Position numbers and translations under genes: made by a program. Below, in pieces: positions 23,072-33,869 of a DNA stretch of 64,000 bases. Each line of letters begins with the position of its first letter. The stretch's first letter is position 1. This stretch comes from Apricaphanius iberus. Lineage: Eukaryota; Chordata; Actinopteri; Cyprinodontiformes; Aphaniidae. The stretch lies in assembly GCA_028564705.1 (NCBI GenBank), contig JAPXFQ010002095.1, forward strand, positions 310,001 through 374,000. The letters are read 5' to 3'. The notes beneath the pieces were generated by a model. That model saw only the letters and a program-made list of their open reading frames with translations. It was not told the origin of the DNA and ran no database searches.

Positions 23072-23225
23072 CAGAGGTCCGCAACCTTTTTTTTTTTAGC
23101 TACAGACCAGTTTAATATCAGATAATGTTCAGACAGACCGACAGACAAATTCAACAGGTGGATAAATTCGACAAAATGAAAAGAAAAATCCGGCACTTGA
23201 AAACCGTCATTTTTAAATATAATAG
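23072..23225. repeat. hAT-like element end (CAGAGGTCCGCAACC)
   Basis: CAGAGGTCCGCAACCTTTTT followed by CTACAGACCAGTTTAATATCAG resembles the end of a common vertebrate hAT-type repeat. A similar inverse word (GGTTGCAGACCCCTG) closes a repeat at about 43414. Only one end is seen. Confidence 0.45.
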
Positions 23226-23231
23226 TAAATC

Positions 23232-23600
23232 TAAATCCAGGGTGTCTTCATAACTTTATTAGTGTTTCTGTAACATGGTGCCAACATCATAAGGTGGGAG
23301 CCCTGAGGCTGTTTCTCTGTGACAAGACAGTCCGTCTAGGGCCGTCTCAAAGGCTTCAGTGCAGGGGCGGAAATCCCATTTGGGTTTTTTTATCGACACA
23401 GATAGGGAAAAAACAAGAGAGAAGAAAAAAGAAAATGAGGAATAAACATTCACCAAGATGGAGCAACATAAACTACATAAATCAAATTAAATGAACTAAG
23501 AACCGCACATCCACAACATACAATAATGTGTAAATTAATACAATAACAATGTCCCTGAAAAGCCCCTGGCACCAACCGTTTCTATGCACTCTTATTTAAC
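23232..23600. repeat. Second, truncated copy of the 9.3-10.9 kb repeat
   Basis: AACTTTATTAGTGTTTCTG at about 23250 parallels 9333. AACTAAGAACCGCACATCCAC to TAATACAATAACAATGTCCC (23495-23555) parallels 9600-9660 in the same order. The GC-rich core is absent here, so this copy covers only the left flank of the family. Confidence 0.45.
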
Positions 23601-23975
23601 TACAGTCCATCAAAGTAACTTGAATTTTTTTACATTTCAAAATAAAGTTATGAAAGTATTAATGAACTACTTTCTAGAATAATCCAACATTAAAACATGT
23701 TCTAAAATAACATTTCTGCTTTTACTAGCAGAGCAACATCTGCATAGCTCAGATGTGGACAATCTAACGTACTCCAACATCTTTGCAATCTTTTTACAAC
23801 AAAGAGAGAGAACATCGTCTAAACAACAAAACAACGCCGTCAAAATGAAATTTGTACCATGATGTAGGAATTATTAAATATACACACATTTTCCATCAAC
23901 ATATTTTACATTTTCCATCTGAAAAGTTACATGTATAGTCTGGTAGAATAACCCTGGAGTGACACCTGTTTCGGA

Positions 23976-24111
23976 ATTGAGCGTTTGAAAACAGCACTAG
24001 TTGGACCTCCGTTGTTGAGTTTCTAACTCGAAGACACGGATACCACATGCTTGTGATAATTTAGGTATGCACTGCCCCCTACTGGCCGAAAATTACACAC
24101 TGTGCCTTTAA
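23976..24111. repeat. Truncated MITE copy (CAGTGTGTA family, copy 3)
   Basis: This is the reverse complement of 15774-15910: the shared text includes AACAGCACTAGTTGGACCTC, ACGGATACCACATGCTTGTG and the end TTACACACTGTGCCTTTAA with TTAA at 24108-24111. The other half of the element is missing. Confidence 0.65.
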
Positions 24112-25345
24112 CTACTTTTTTCCCCCAAAAAGTGCCTAGTGTTGGGCATCTTACATCAAAAAAGTAATTACTTATAGTTACAAATACTTTTTTTCAACAA
24201 GTACTGTAATTGAGTTAGTAACTGAGTTACTACGCTGTAAAAGTAATTAGTTACTCAGCAAAGTAACTGTGATTTTATTTCTAAAACACAGTTACGTTCT
24301 ATAATATCTATGATGTCAAATATTTTTATAACTGAATGACGAATAATAAAACACCATATAGACAGTATCTTAGAACATTTGGTATTTTAACTTGTATGCA
24401 GAAATATAAAAATATAAAGAACGTAAATATTGTTCATACGTAATCACACAATTTTCATTAAAGTGCAAAACAAAGACAGACAGCTGTGGGTAAAATGAAA
24501 CTAAGGAAAATCTGTCCAGTAAGTTGTGCAAATCTACATATCTGTAATGTTGCACAGTAAACAAAGCAGTATCCAACTGGTTTAAATTTGATTTTGTATC
24601 ACTTGGTCACATGACCTGGAAGCTATTGAAGGAAAAGCTGAAATATTACAGTAAAATTATTAATATAAAACATTCTATGTCATCAAATGTCAAATAAATT
24701 GTGTCTGTATCTGTAGATGTAAAAGACGTTTTGGAGATTGATTTGGTGTCACTGGCTGCGGTGACATGAAGTGGAAGCTATAATGAAGAAAAATATCACA
24801 TTTTACAGTAACACAGGCTATTAATAACCAATATTGGTGTATCATGTTCCATCGGTGTCGAGCTACAATTTATTATTAATTTGGGGTTACTTTATTGGTA
24901 GATTTCACAGTTATTTTCTGGGATGTATGGAGAAACATTTATAACCAAACCAAGACCTTCAGGATCAAGCAGCGATGCAGCCGCTTTATTAGCAACGTTA
25001 GAGGGAGTGTCCGATTTAATGAATGTCTGCCTAATATCCAATTTAAAACTAAGTTCACAGCTAAGTTTCTTACAGCATGCTGACAGCAGAGCACTCAGAG
25101 TATCTGTCCACTCACCAAATCATCATCATATTTGCAGCGGCGTCATCATCAATGACAGCTGCAGTGTGCCTGTCAGAAAGCCTGATACTCCAGTGCTTCA
25201 TTCAGCCATGTTTTATTAACGCCACTCTACATCCCCAGTAACAGTAACAGAGTTGTAACGATAGGAAAAGCAAGTATTTAGATTAGTCCACTAAAAATGA
25301 ACGCCGTTAGTAACACCGTTATACTTAAACACTGTTACTCCCAAC

Positions 25346-26483
25346 TAGGGCTGGACGATATAGAAAAGAAGCATATCGATAAAGGAATAATTATCGATAA
25401 ATAACCCCACTGCAGGAGGTCTACCAAAAAGAACCTCAAAAGGACTCCGGTTATTTTTGGCTATTTTTCTCATTCTCACGTAAAACAAAGCCAAAGGCAA
25501 AGCTTTGACCCAAGACAGTCCTGTTCCCTCACAACACTTAGCAAGTTTGGCTTTTAGCGCGCCATTTTCTCATTCTACCGCCCCGCCTGACTGGGGGTGG
25601 TAGGCACAGTGAGTGGATAATTTCACACCCAAAACCTCACCAATCTCTTCAACAGCCTTGCCCACAAAATGTATGCCATTGTCATATAATAATTATAATA
25701 TAATAATCATAATATTACATTTATATCAATATTTAATATAAAATTTAACCACCACACCCAAAATGTAAAAAATATACATTAAGTGCCTCCCTGGTAATTT
25801 TGTTATTCTTCAATGAACTAATTTTAACTAAGAATACAATTCATTAATTTTTCAAACACTTCTTTTTATCATAACTAAGTTTGTAATACACAGAAACAAA
25901 TCAAGAAACCTTATTAACATCAGTAAATAAAAATAAACCTTATCAACCATTTTATACATATATAACATTAGTAATTTGAACTAAATGATTATCTTGACGC
26001 TTTTTAACCGTTGAAACATTTTATGACATATGCTTAAAACAGCTGATCGTCCTTTTATATTTAGTTCATTATTGCTACGTTTAGTGTTTCAATATGTTGA
26101 GGATCGGTTCAAAACAGGACGTAACCTTTACCTGAGCCACAAACATTTATCCAGAACAACGTCCTCCGCTGCTGCCTTGTTGTGACGTCTGACCGCGGCG
26201 AAGTTACGCCGATGGTTCGCTTAGGGACTATCAAAAAATTCTGTTTCACCTCAAATCATTTCATCCTTTTTGTGGTTTGACAAGAGAGCGGGTGGCTGAA
26301 AGAGCTGCGTGGGTCGGCATTAATGATTTGTTTGGAGTAAGTAAGGATTGTTGTATTAAGCTATAATTAAACAATGAGGGAAAACTTTTTTATTCAATCG
26401 AACTTTTTTATCAACCCCTTTTTTTCTATTACACCACACGTCTATCGATATATATATTGCTATCTAATTCTCGTTCAGCCCTA
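25346..26483. mobile_element. hAT-like element with exact 8-bp target duplication, nested in 24137-26495
   Basis: It begins TAGGGCTGGACGATAT and ends, reversed, TAGGGCTGAACGAGAA. The 8 bases CTCCCAAC lie immediately left (25338-25345) and right (26484-26491), the exact length of a hAT target duplication. Removing the insert restores the inverted repeat of the host element. The ends carry ATCGAT-rich text on both sides. No hAT transposase frame is present; the interior includes a retroelement integrase fragment (25405-25685). Confidence 0.85.
25405..25685 (-). pseudogene. Retroelement integrase fragment (Gypsy or retrovirus-like), inside the hAT-like element
   Basis: On the minus strand the translation contains the core of an rve-type integrase: a DNG-x-HF motif near the start (complement of about 25676-25685), HCAYHPQS, a decayed GAVE box followed by a stop, then ALPLAL and PFEVLFGRPP. 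This matches the central-to-C-terminal part of LTR-retroelement integrases. At least one in-frame stop lies after the GAVE position and both ends are cut, so it is a dead fragment. No LTR, protease or reverse transcriptase lies nearby. It was either captured by the hAT-like element or inserted into it and then mostly lost. Confidence 0.7.
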
Positions 26484-26495
26484 CTCCCAACACTG

Positions 26496-26902
26496 CTAGA
26501 GACAAATCTAGCAACATTTCTGACCAACCTTAGCTACTATCTGTGACATTTTGGCTTTCTTCAAATATCTCAGCAATGCCTGCACCAGTTCTCTTATCTC
26601 TCAACAGTATTCTTCTGGGAAAATAATATCTGTGCTTCAAAAGAAAAGAAAAATTTCCCTGTAGCATGTTTCCCAGGTTTTAGTAATGTATTGTTTAGCC
26701 CTGTATGAATCCATGTATCCTAATCTAAAGTGCTCCTTTCTTTTTAATTCTGTGTTCCTCATTATACTAGCATTCCTTTGAATGTTATAAAGCCACCTAC
26801 CAGTTCTTTCTTCCTCCCATTGTTTCTTCCATCTTTCTTTGACGTCTTTTTCTGTTCTATGTTTTTTTTTTGGACATCTGTCAGAGACAGTTGGCAACAC
26901 TG
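26496..26902 (-). repeat. Second copy of the CAGTGTTGCCAAC repeat
   Basis: The right end CAGTTGGCAACACTG (26888-26902) is the reverse of the start at 4849. CATTCCTTTGAATGTTATAAAG near 26770 matches the reverse of 5036-5057. The left end is unclear because it abuts the previous element. Confidence 0.5.
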
Positions 26903-28226
26903 CTAGAAGCAGTAGGGCAGCCCACTGTTTGAAACAGTTTCTGTGGACTGTACCAATTTGAGGAATGGGGAGGGGGGAGAATCAAAATATTTCAACAAAT
27001 AAAAATGTTTTACATTTGCCTGGTTGCAATAAATCAAAATTTTAAGTATGACTCCTGGTATTCTTATGTTAGAAGTTGAAGGTTCTCCATATGTCTCTTT
27101 ACTGGACCTTTCCTTTACACAAATAAACTTTTTGCAAACCTCTGTTTTTAAGATTTTCGCTAGCTAGTAGGTTTGTTTTTAGCCGTGATGTTCACATGAG
27201 TCAGGCAAGCATCTTGACATGCTTTAAAAGTTAGTTATAGCCGTATTTAACAGAGAAAATGTTTAGACTTCGATAATGAATGATGCAGTAATTGTTTATT
27301 CTTTCTGTTTGGCCCGGTTCTGATCCAGGGCCTAGGAGCTGAGAGCCTCTGATCAATATAATTCAAATATAATTGAATCATCCATAAAAAAAAATTCTAA
27401 AGCACAAGACGAGTATTCAGCAGATCACCATTTTTAAGACTTCTGGAGGGTAATCCAGAAAGTTAATTTACTCTGTGGATGTCAGTTCCAAATCACCTAT
27501 TAAGTGTTGGCTTAATCAACCTCCAGAGTTAATGACTGCGCACCATGAATACATAAAGACCCTCTTAATGGATCAACAAATTCACGAGTCCCAAATGAAA
27601 CTGAAAGTGAGATAAAAAGGGCAGCATAATTCAAAGAAGCGGAGTTGGAAGTCTTAATGCTGGCTTATGAGGAATTCAATATCAGTGAAGGCGATTTGGC
27701 TGCGTCAGCAAGTGAAAGAACGTTTGCTTGGGAAGAAAATAACCAGCTTAGTAAATGTGTGAGTTTAACAAATATCATAACTTTAAACACTCCCTATATG
27801 TATTCAATCGTTTTCTAACCATATACAGCGCATAATGTATAATTTAAAATCCCTTTCAGTATGTTGGAATACTGTTCAAAATGCACTTTCTTCTGCCACC
27901 AATTTGTTGAGAGTACAATAATATTGTACATTGCCTTAAACATATATATTGACCTCTAACTTAATTAGATGCAATCCGTCTGGAGCCACAAGAACTCTTT
28001 CCCAAGTCAAAATGAAAAACACAAAGATTTTCCAAAAAGGTAAGATTGAAATCAAATAATTACTGGAGAGATGTAGGTCTATTAAATGTTTTTTTTTTGT
28101 GCATTCTTACTATCATGTAGCTAATGTAAAGAAGGCTGAGGCCCGTCTAACTGGTGGGGGGGTTGGTTCTGTCCCTTATAAAGGCTTACCAATGGTTGAT
28201 GGTGTTCCTGGGGCACTTCATCATCT
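26903..28226. other. Intergenic, nothing recognised
   Basis: AT-rich DNA with no long open frame and no repeat that I can name. Confidence 0.4.
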
Positions 28227-28704
28227 GACTCTGCATCCGAATCCTTAGTATTTACTACATGCTACGTAGTAGCTACTACTCGCCCGATGATGTAGTACAT
28301 ACCGCGTACCAAACGAGCAAGTAGTAGGTATGAAATCACACGTACTGCTCCGCCATTTTGCCAAATGTTCACGTTACGTAACGTCACCCTTGGTCCCGTT
28401 AAACATTAACTTATCTACTTAAATGTTGTAAAAAACAATTAAAGTAATCAGTAACATCGCTACACTTGTACATTTATACGCCGAAATTACGGCGGTGTCA
28501 ATGGTCACTATTCTACGATTTTTGGGTTTCCGCTGCATTGTGGGATGTGTAGCGTCCACCGCCTGCGCACTGTTGTGGTACTACACATCCAGAACTTTAT
28601 GCTTGCTACTCTGATCCATACTGGAGATTCAGATTTACTACATCGCTCACTTACTGCTTTACTACGTAGCAGCTTTGTGGAGTTATTCGGATGCAGCCAG
28701 AGTC
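28227..28704. mobile_element. MITE with GACTCTG...CATCCGAAT inverted ends
   Basis: The left end GACTCTGCATCCGAATCC and right end (reverse GACTCTGGCTGCATCCGAAT) are inverted repeats, the left one lacking 3 bases. The interior is full of TACTAC/GTAGTA palindromic words, including CTACGTAG twice. It is 478 bp long and non-coding; the 84-residue frame at 28545-28799 overruns the border and is not a gene. Confidence 0.65.
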
Positions 28705-28904
28705 TGCCTTACAGTGATTTTGTTAAAGGGAAGTATACAACATATACTAATATATTCCGACTCAATAACAACCATTGCTGCCACTTAAAGGCTTTTTGAC
28801 TACAACAATGACTGCTTAGCAGTAGTCATTGTTTTACAAAGCAGGATTGTTTCATTCAGCTGCATATGTGTTCTTCCTGGTTTCTTCCTGTTAAAGGGGA
28901 GTTT

Positions 28905-29160
28905 TTCCTCTCAACTGTCGCTACATGCTTGCTCAGTATGAGGGATTGCTGAGGGATTGCTGTGGTTGGAGTCTGCATGATCAGGGCACAACCTCACATT
29001 GATGACTCAGCACAATCTGTTGGGATTCCTTACATAGAAAACTTTTAACTGATTGGAATGTTTGTATAATTGTATTGAAATAACATTTGTTGTAAAGTGC
29101 CTTAAGATGACATTTGTTGTGAATTGGCGCTATATAAATAAAATTGAATTGAATTGAATT
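28905..29160 (+). repeat. LINE 3' tail (Rex1-like) with GAATT repeats
   Basis: GTTGTAAAGTGCCTTAAGAT, GAATTGGCGCTATATAAATA and the terminal (GAATT)n run make up the very abundant 3' end of a teleost LINE. Only the 3' UTR is present. A diverged relative is at 14735-14890. Confidence 0.65.
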
Positions 29161-29280
29161 CTGCAATCTTATTTGAAATACTCTTACATGTTTGTAAAAT
29201 GTTTTAGAAAAGTTTTTGTCGTTGTTTGTATCATGTAATGCGCTTTGTCCCGTAGTTTCTGGTGGATGTATTGTCTTCAT

Positions 29281-29745
29281 TTCACGTCCTCACTAGAACC
29301 AGGAAAGTAGAACACATCACCCCAGTTCTAAAGTCCTTCCTCTGGCTCCCTGTAACTCAGAGAATAGACTTCTAAATACTCCTACTAGTTTATAAATGAC
29401 TGAATGGTTTAGCACCAAAGTATGATGAAGACCTGTTGTCACTATAATAACCCACAGACCAATCAGGTCCTCCATCTCTAACTTAATAATCATCCCTAGA
29501 ATCAGAACCAAACATGGAGAAGCAGCTTTCAGTTTTTATGCTACTCATATCTGGAACAAACTTCCTGATGACTGCAGAGCTGCTGAATTGGCTCTTTTAT
29601 ATCACATATTAAAACCCATCTGTTTAGAGCAGCCTTTGAGAAATGTTCTGTTTTTTGCTTTTTCAAAACTGCTGTTTTTATTCTTATGCTGTGTTTGTTT
29701 CTCCTCCACCAAATCATGTAAAGCACCTTGAAATATTTTATTTTA
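29281..29745 (+). pseudogene. LINE reverse-transcriptase C-terminal remnant (L2/Rex1-like)
   Basis: In + frames with several stops the text reads ...RKVEHITPVLKSF.WLPVTQRIDF.ILL, the same C-terminal box as at 20540-20620, followed by LINE 3' coding and UTR sequence. It is a separate insertion from the tail just upstream, because the order is reversed. Confidence 0.55.
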
Positions 29746-30969
29746 TTGATTCTCATGTCTTAAGCTTAATTGCTGTTTTTGATTTTCATACTTTTACACT
29801 GTTTTTTTGTCTCACTACTAATTGCTGTTTTTCTTAACTTTCAGGCTGTAAATATTTTGCAGGTACCAATAGTTGCTTTTAGATTTTCTCTTCTTTTGGC
29901 CGTCTAAACTTTCAAACTTCTACAGTAGGATGAAAATGAGAGTATACATTATATATTATATCCCTTCCCCCTCTTTACATAAGGCTAACCAATTATCATT
30001 GTCTGTTCATAGAATATGGCTATGGTTCACAAACGCTTCAAAAGCGGTGTAAGAACTTTTCTACGGCTTTTCTAGTATCACTGAACATTTTATTGATACT
30101 TTCCAGCTGTCATAGAAAGGAGCTGTTTAAGGTCCATCTTTAAAGGCAGATCAAATGAAATGGAGATGGATCTTAAACAGCACAAAATAGATTAGAAAAG
30201 AACCAGACAAAAACCCAAAGATGGATTTGTTACATGTTAAATATAAAACCAAATAACCAATAAAATGATCTTCTTGTGCAAAAAGACAACAGGACCTAAA
30301 TCTCAAAGTGGTTGCTTTTTCATTTTTTTAAGTGTAATTGTAGGTTAACTACAAATTTATGAATCAAAATTGGTAACACTAACAGTCACAAGTGCTGTGA
30401 CTTTCTCCAAATGACCCAAAGAAGACAAAACTCTTGGACACCATCAAAAAATAAGACATAAGAAAATGTTTGCTATTCTTGATGAGATTGTGTTAAACCT
30501 GTCATTTCAATCATCTTAAAACTTGTCAAATAAATAAAGCAGCTGATTAAAAAAATCTTTTTCACTAAAATTCCTTTCCTAATGCACTCTTAGATTACTG
30601 TTTCTTTATTTGTGTCCATCCTTAGTGTAACTAACTGAACCTTTTCTTCATTTTGAGCAGCAGTTGATTTTTAAAGTTAGCAGAGTTCATCTTTGCTCCC
30701 TTTGCTATTCAATACAAAAATACTTAAATTCCAACATCCTAATAGGTCTATAAGATAATTCATTTAAATTCTACATATCTAAAAATCCCAACAAATTGTC
30801 CAGCATTAGTAGCCTGCATAAATGCTTAACAAAAAAACAACCTAACAGAAAAGTAAAATGTTTTGCTTTTATCGTGACCTCGAACCCTAGATGCGCTTTT
30901 ACGCCCCAGACAGTCTTTGATTAAAATGAGCTCAGCCTTTTAATAAACTAGGACTTTACTCTGACAGTA
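29746..30969. other. Intergenic, nothing recognised
   Basis: AT-rich with no supportable gene and no repeat that I can name. Confidence 0.4.
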
Positions 30970-31721
30970 GTTGTCGCCCGTGGCGGCGCCAGGGAGGGTC
31001 TTGGGGGGTCTCAAAACCCTTCCAAAAAAAGCCTTCACCCCCCGTTTGACATTTGATAACAGACAGGTGAAGCAAAGCAGCTTGTTAAGCAAACTAGCCA
31101 GACGCAGCAAAAGGTTACAAACTCTGCAGAGATTTTTCCGAACAAGCTACAGTTTTGCTGATGGATGCAGGTAATCTTAGCTAAACGATGGCAAGTTAAC
31201 ACATGCAACTATATCGTTTTAAGCTAGTTAACAATACTAGTGTTAGTTATTTTACAAAGCTAGTTAGTTAATGCTTGGAGTAAACCCAGTCCTCTTTCAT
31301 TTCTTTGTAGATTTTGTGCTCATTATTGCTGTCCACATATTTGAGAGAAATCGTTATTGCCCTTGTTAATAGAAAGATCAGATTCGGAGAGAAGACATGA
31401 GGCCAGCAGCTGCAGCTCGGAGGATGATGCTGGGTCTTCAGGTAAGGAGAGAAAGAGATCAGTTACTGATAGAGACCAGGCAGGTATCAGGAAAGAGTTA
31501 TCATTCTCAGTCACACTCCAAAATACGTTTTTGTCTGTATTTTGTTAGATAAAGCAGGATTAATGCACAGGTGAAACTTGAATATTGTGCAAAAGTTCAT
31601 TGATTTCACTCATTCAATGTAAAAGATTAAATTAATATATGAATTAGACTCATTAGAAGCAAATTGAGTTATAGCAAGCCAGGATTGGTTATAATTTTCA
31701 TTATAATGCCTTACAGAATAT

Positions 31722-32087
31722 CCATCCATCCATCTTCTTAACCGCTTATCCAATTCAGGGTCACGGGGCAGCTGGAGCCTATCCCAGCAATTATCAGGCG
31801 TTAGGCAGGGTACACTCTGAACAGGACGGCAGTCTGTTGCAGGGCCAACACAGAGAGACAGACAACCATTCACACTCATATTCATTCCTAGGGACAATTT
31901 AGAGTGATCAATTCACCTATCATGCATGTTTTTGGACTGTGGGAGGAAGCCGGAGTACCCGGAGAGAACCCACGCATACACGGGGAGAACATGCAAACTC
32001 CATGCAGAAAGACCCTGGGCCGGGATACGAACCCACGACCTTCTTGCTGCAAGGCAACAGCGCTAACCACTGCGCCACCGTACAGCC
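31722..32087 (-). repeat. tRNA-derived SINE with target duplication
   Basis: Read on the minus strand, the head at 32087 has tRNA-like A and B boxes (GGTGGCGCAGTGGTTAGCGC and GTGGGTTCGTATCCC), followed by the conserved GGAGTTTGCATGTTCTCCCC region, and ends in a GATG-type tail (ATCCATCC at 31720-31732). The direct repeats CCTTACAGAATAT (31709-31721) and CCTTACAGAGTAT (32088-32100) match at 12 of 13 bases. It has the look of the V-SINE/HE1-like teleost SINEs. Confidence 0.85.
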
Positions 32088-32700
32088 CCTTACAGAGTAT
32101 GGAAATCCCAAATTCAAAATCTAGTAAAATTAGAATATTACATGAAATCAATAAAAAAGGACTTTAAATAGAGAGATTTTGGAACTTTGAACAGTACTTA
32201 AGCATATGTACTCAGTATGTAGTTGGTTTGGGCCTCTTTTACATCACTTCCTGCCTCAGTGAGGCGTAGCACGGATGCCATCAGCCTGATCATGTTTAGT
32301 GGTATTAGCTGATTAGAGCATGACACTGTAAACCTAAAATATTGAACCTTTTCACAATATTCAAATTTTCTGAGATTTTGAATTTCAGGTTTTCATAAGC
32401 TGTAAGCCATAATCATAATTAAAACAAATAAAGGCTTGAAATATCTTGCTTTGCACGTTGATGAGTCTTTATCATCCTTTAGTTTCACCTTTTAAGTTGA
32501 ATTAATGAAACAAAGGAACTTTTGCACGATATTCAAATTGTTCTAGTTTCACCTGTAAATCAGTTTGGTAGCCGGTACAAAACTTTTATTCTGAAGAGTT
32601 GATCTGTCATGATTGGGCTTTTTATTGTGATTTGCTGAAGCCAGTGCGTAAACTTGAAGCATCTTTCTTTAATCTGTGGTTATATCTTTCCCGTTTGACC

Positions 32701-33596
32701 TTAAAGGAGACATATCATGGAAAATCCACTTTTTTAGCCCTTAAATGCATGTAAATGTGTATTTTGGGTGTTTAGCAGTGCAGACATCTTACATTTATTC
32801 TCTTCTGGTGCTGCGTTTACATCTTTAGATTCTTTTTTGGTCCTATTTTTCAGTCTGTTTAGTTTTCTCTATTCGCTATTACGTTTTCTCGTCTATTACG
32901 TCACAACATTTGTTGTTGAACTGCCACATAAGGTAATGGACTTCCGGGTAACCAATTTTGTGAAGCCGCCATTTTTTCTCCCCCACAGCGATTCTGTAGT
33001 CCAAGGTCAGTCATGTCGAAATTACAAGAAAGCAAGTCAAAATGTTCAGTTATTGGGTGTATTAACCCACACAAATCCCTACATCGACCCCCAGCATCAG
33101 AGCCTCTGAGAAGTGCCTGGTTACATTTTATTTTTAGTGGAAATATTCCGACATCCTTGAGGAAAGTTCTCCTCGTTTGGAGGATATAACTGTACTGCAT
33201 GCTTTGAATAAAATGATTGGGCTTTGATTGCCGGTTTTTGTCGTGGGGTACACATGATGTACAGGAATTTAGCGACGATCGCTTCGCAATAAAAAGTTTA
33301 TCTGCCGGTAGTAATCGAATCGCTGCTATCAGACTACAAAAATGTCCGAACGGGGTGGAGCGGAACGCTCTGTAACCTGGAGGGGGCGGGGCATGAAATG
33401 TTTCGCTTACATTTAAAGGGACCGCACGAAAATGAGTTGCTCTAAAGATGCTCCTCAGAACGGTATAAGGAGGGTCTGTGGGGCTACAATAACATGGAAT
33501 CAGACCAAACCACTGTGGTTCTACTTTACATAGACCACAAGTGAATGATTTACATGTGAAAAGGAAGGATTTAAAAGCATGATATATCTCCTTTAA
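32701..33596. mobile_element. TTAA-bounded element with inverted ends carrying a THAP-like frame
   Basis: The left end TTAAAGGAGACATATCATGG and right end (reverse TTTAAAGGAGATATATCATG) are inverted repeats with TTAA at 32701-32704 and 33593-33596. Between them lies a 58-codon THAP-like frame (33013-33189). TTAA borders occur in piggyBac-type elements, but no such transposase is seen. The element lies inside the hAT-like element 30978-33861. Confidence 0.65.
33013..33189 (+). pseudogene. Truncated THAP-like zinc-finger frame
   Basis: An ATG-started 58-codon frame has CSVIGC (a C-x4-C pair) near its start, then SLHRPPASEPLRSAWLHF with the conserved Pro and Trp positions of a THAP C2CH domain. 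It ends at a stop where the second C-x2-H pair should come (VLLVW at the position of a family LFVC-type word). The domain therefore lacks half of its zinc ligands and cannot fold normally. It is probably a relic of a DNA-binding exon from an autonomous transposon or a captured host exon. Confidence 0.55.
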
Positions 33597-33869
33597 AAGT
33601 CAGTTCAGACTGACTTTTGATTTTAGTTATTTGTCCCTGCTGACCAGGGGGAGCTCGTCATTATTAATAACTCTATATGAACCATAATTAATTTTGCTGA
33701 TAACTAAGCCACTTATTAAGCATCAGTGATTTAAATGGTTCTTTTGTCATTAAGGAAAGGTGCAATATTATGTAAGAGGATGATCAATCACAGACCCTGT
33801 TTGAATTGACCAAGACCCCCCCATTGCCCCCCCCAATCAAAATTGTCTGGAGCCGCCACTGGTTGTCAC

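Larger units (their letters stand above)
24137..26495. mobile_element. Outer DNA transposon (AGTGTTGGG ends), interrupted by a hAT-like element
   Basis: The left end TAGTGTTGGGCATCTTACAT and right end (reverse CAGTGTTGGGAGTAACAGTG) are inverted repeats of a family widespread in teleosts, whose interior is rich in AGTAATTAGTTACT-type words (24160-24260) as here. Its last 12 bases are separated from the rest by the 1138-bp insertion at 25346-26483. Without it the element is about 1.2 kb. No transposase was seen. The frame at 24923-25219 (98 residues) is not recognisable. Confidence 0.65.
30978..33861. mobile_element. hAT-like element (CxGTGGCGG ends), 2.9 kb, with two nested elements
   Basis: The left end CCGTGGCGGCGCCAGGGAGG and right end (reverse CAGTGGCGGCTCCAGACAAT) are inverted repeats; both continue into GGTCTTGG-type text. 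The flanks are GTTGTCGC (30970-30977) and GTTGTCAC (33862-33869), an 8-base duplication with one C-to-T-type change, as expected for an old hAT insertion. Inside sit a SINE (31722-32087) and a TTAA-bounded element (32701-33596). Without them about 1.6 kb remains. No transposase domain is recognisable; the 63-residue frames near 31323-31548 are unexplained. Confidence 0.7.

Noticed and set aside
32030..32087. Functional tRNA gene on the minus strand
   Set aside because: Same reason: tRNA-like head of a SINE with target duplications.
32768..33109. 113-residue + strand frame
   Set aside because: It lies inside the TTAA-bounded element, crosses its T-rich part, and is out of frame with the THAP-like piece.
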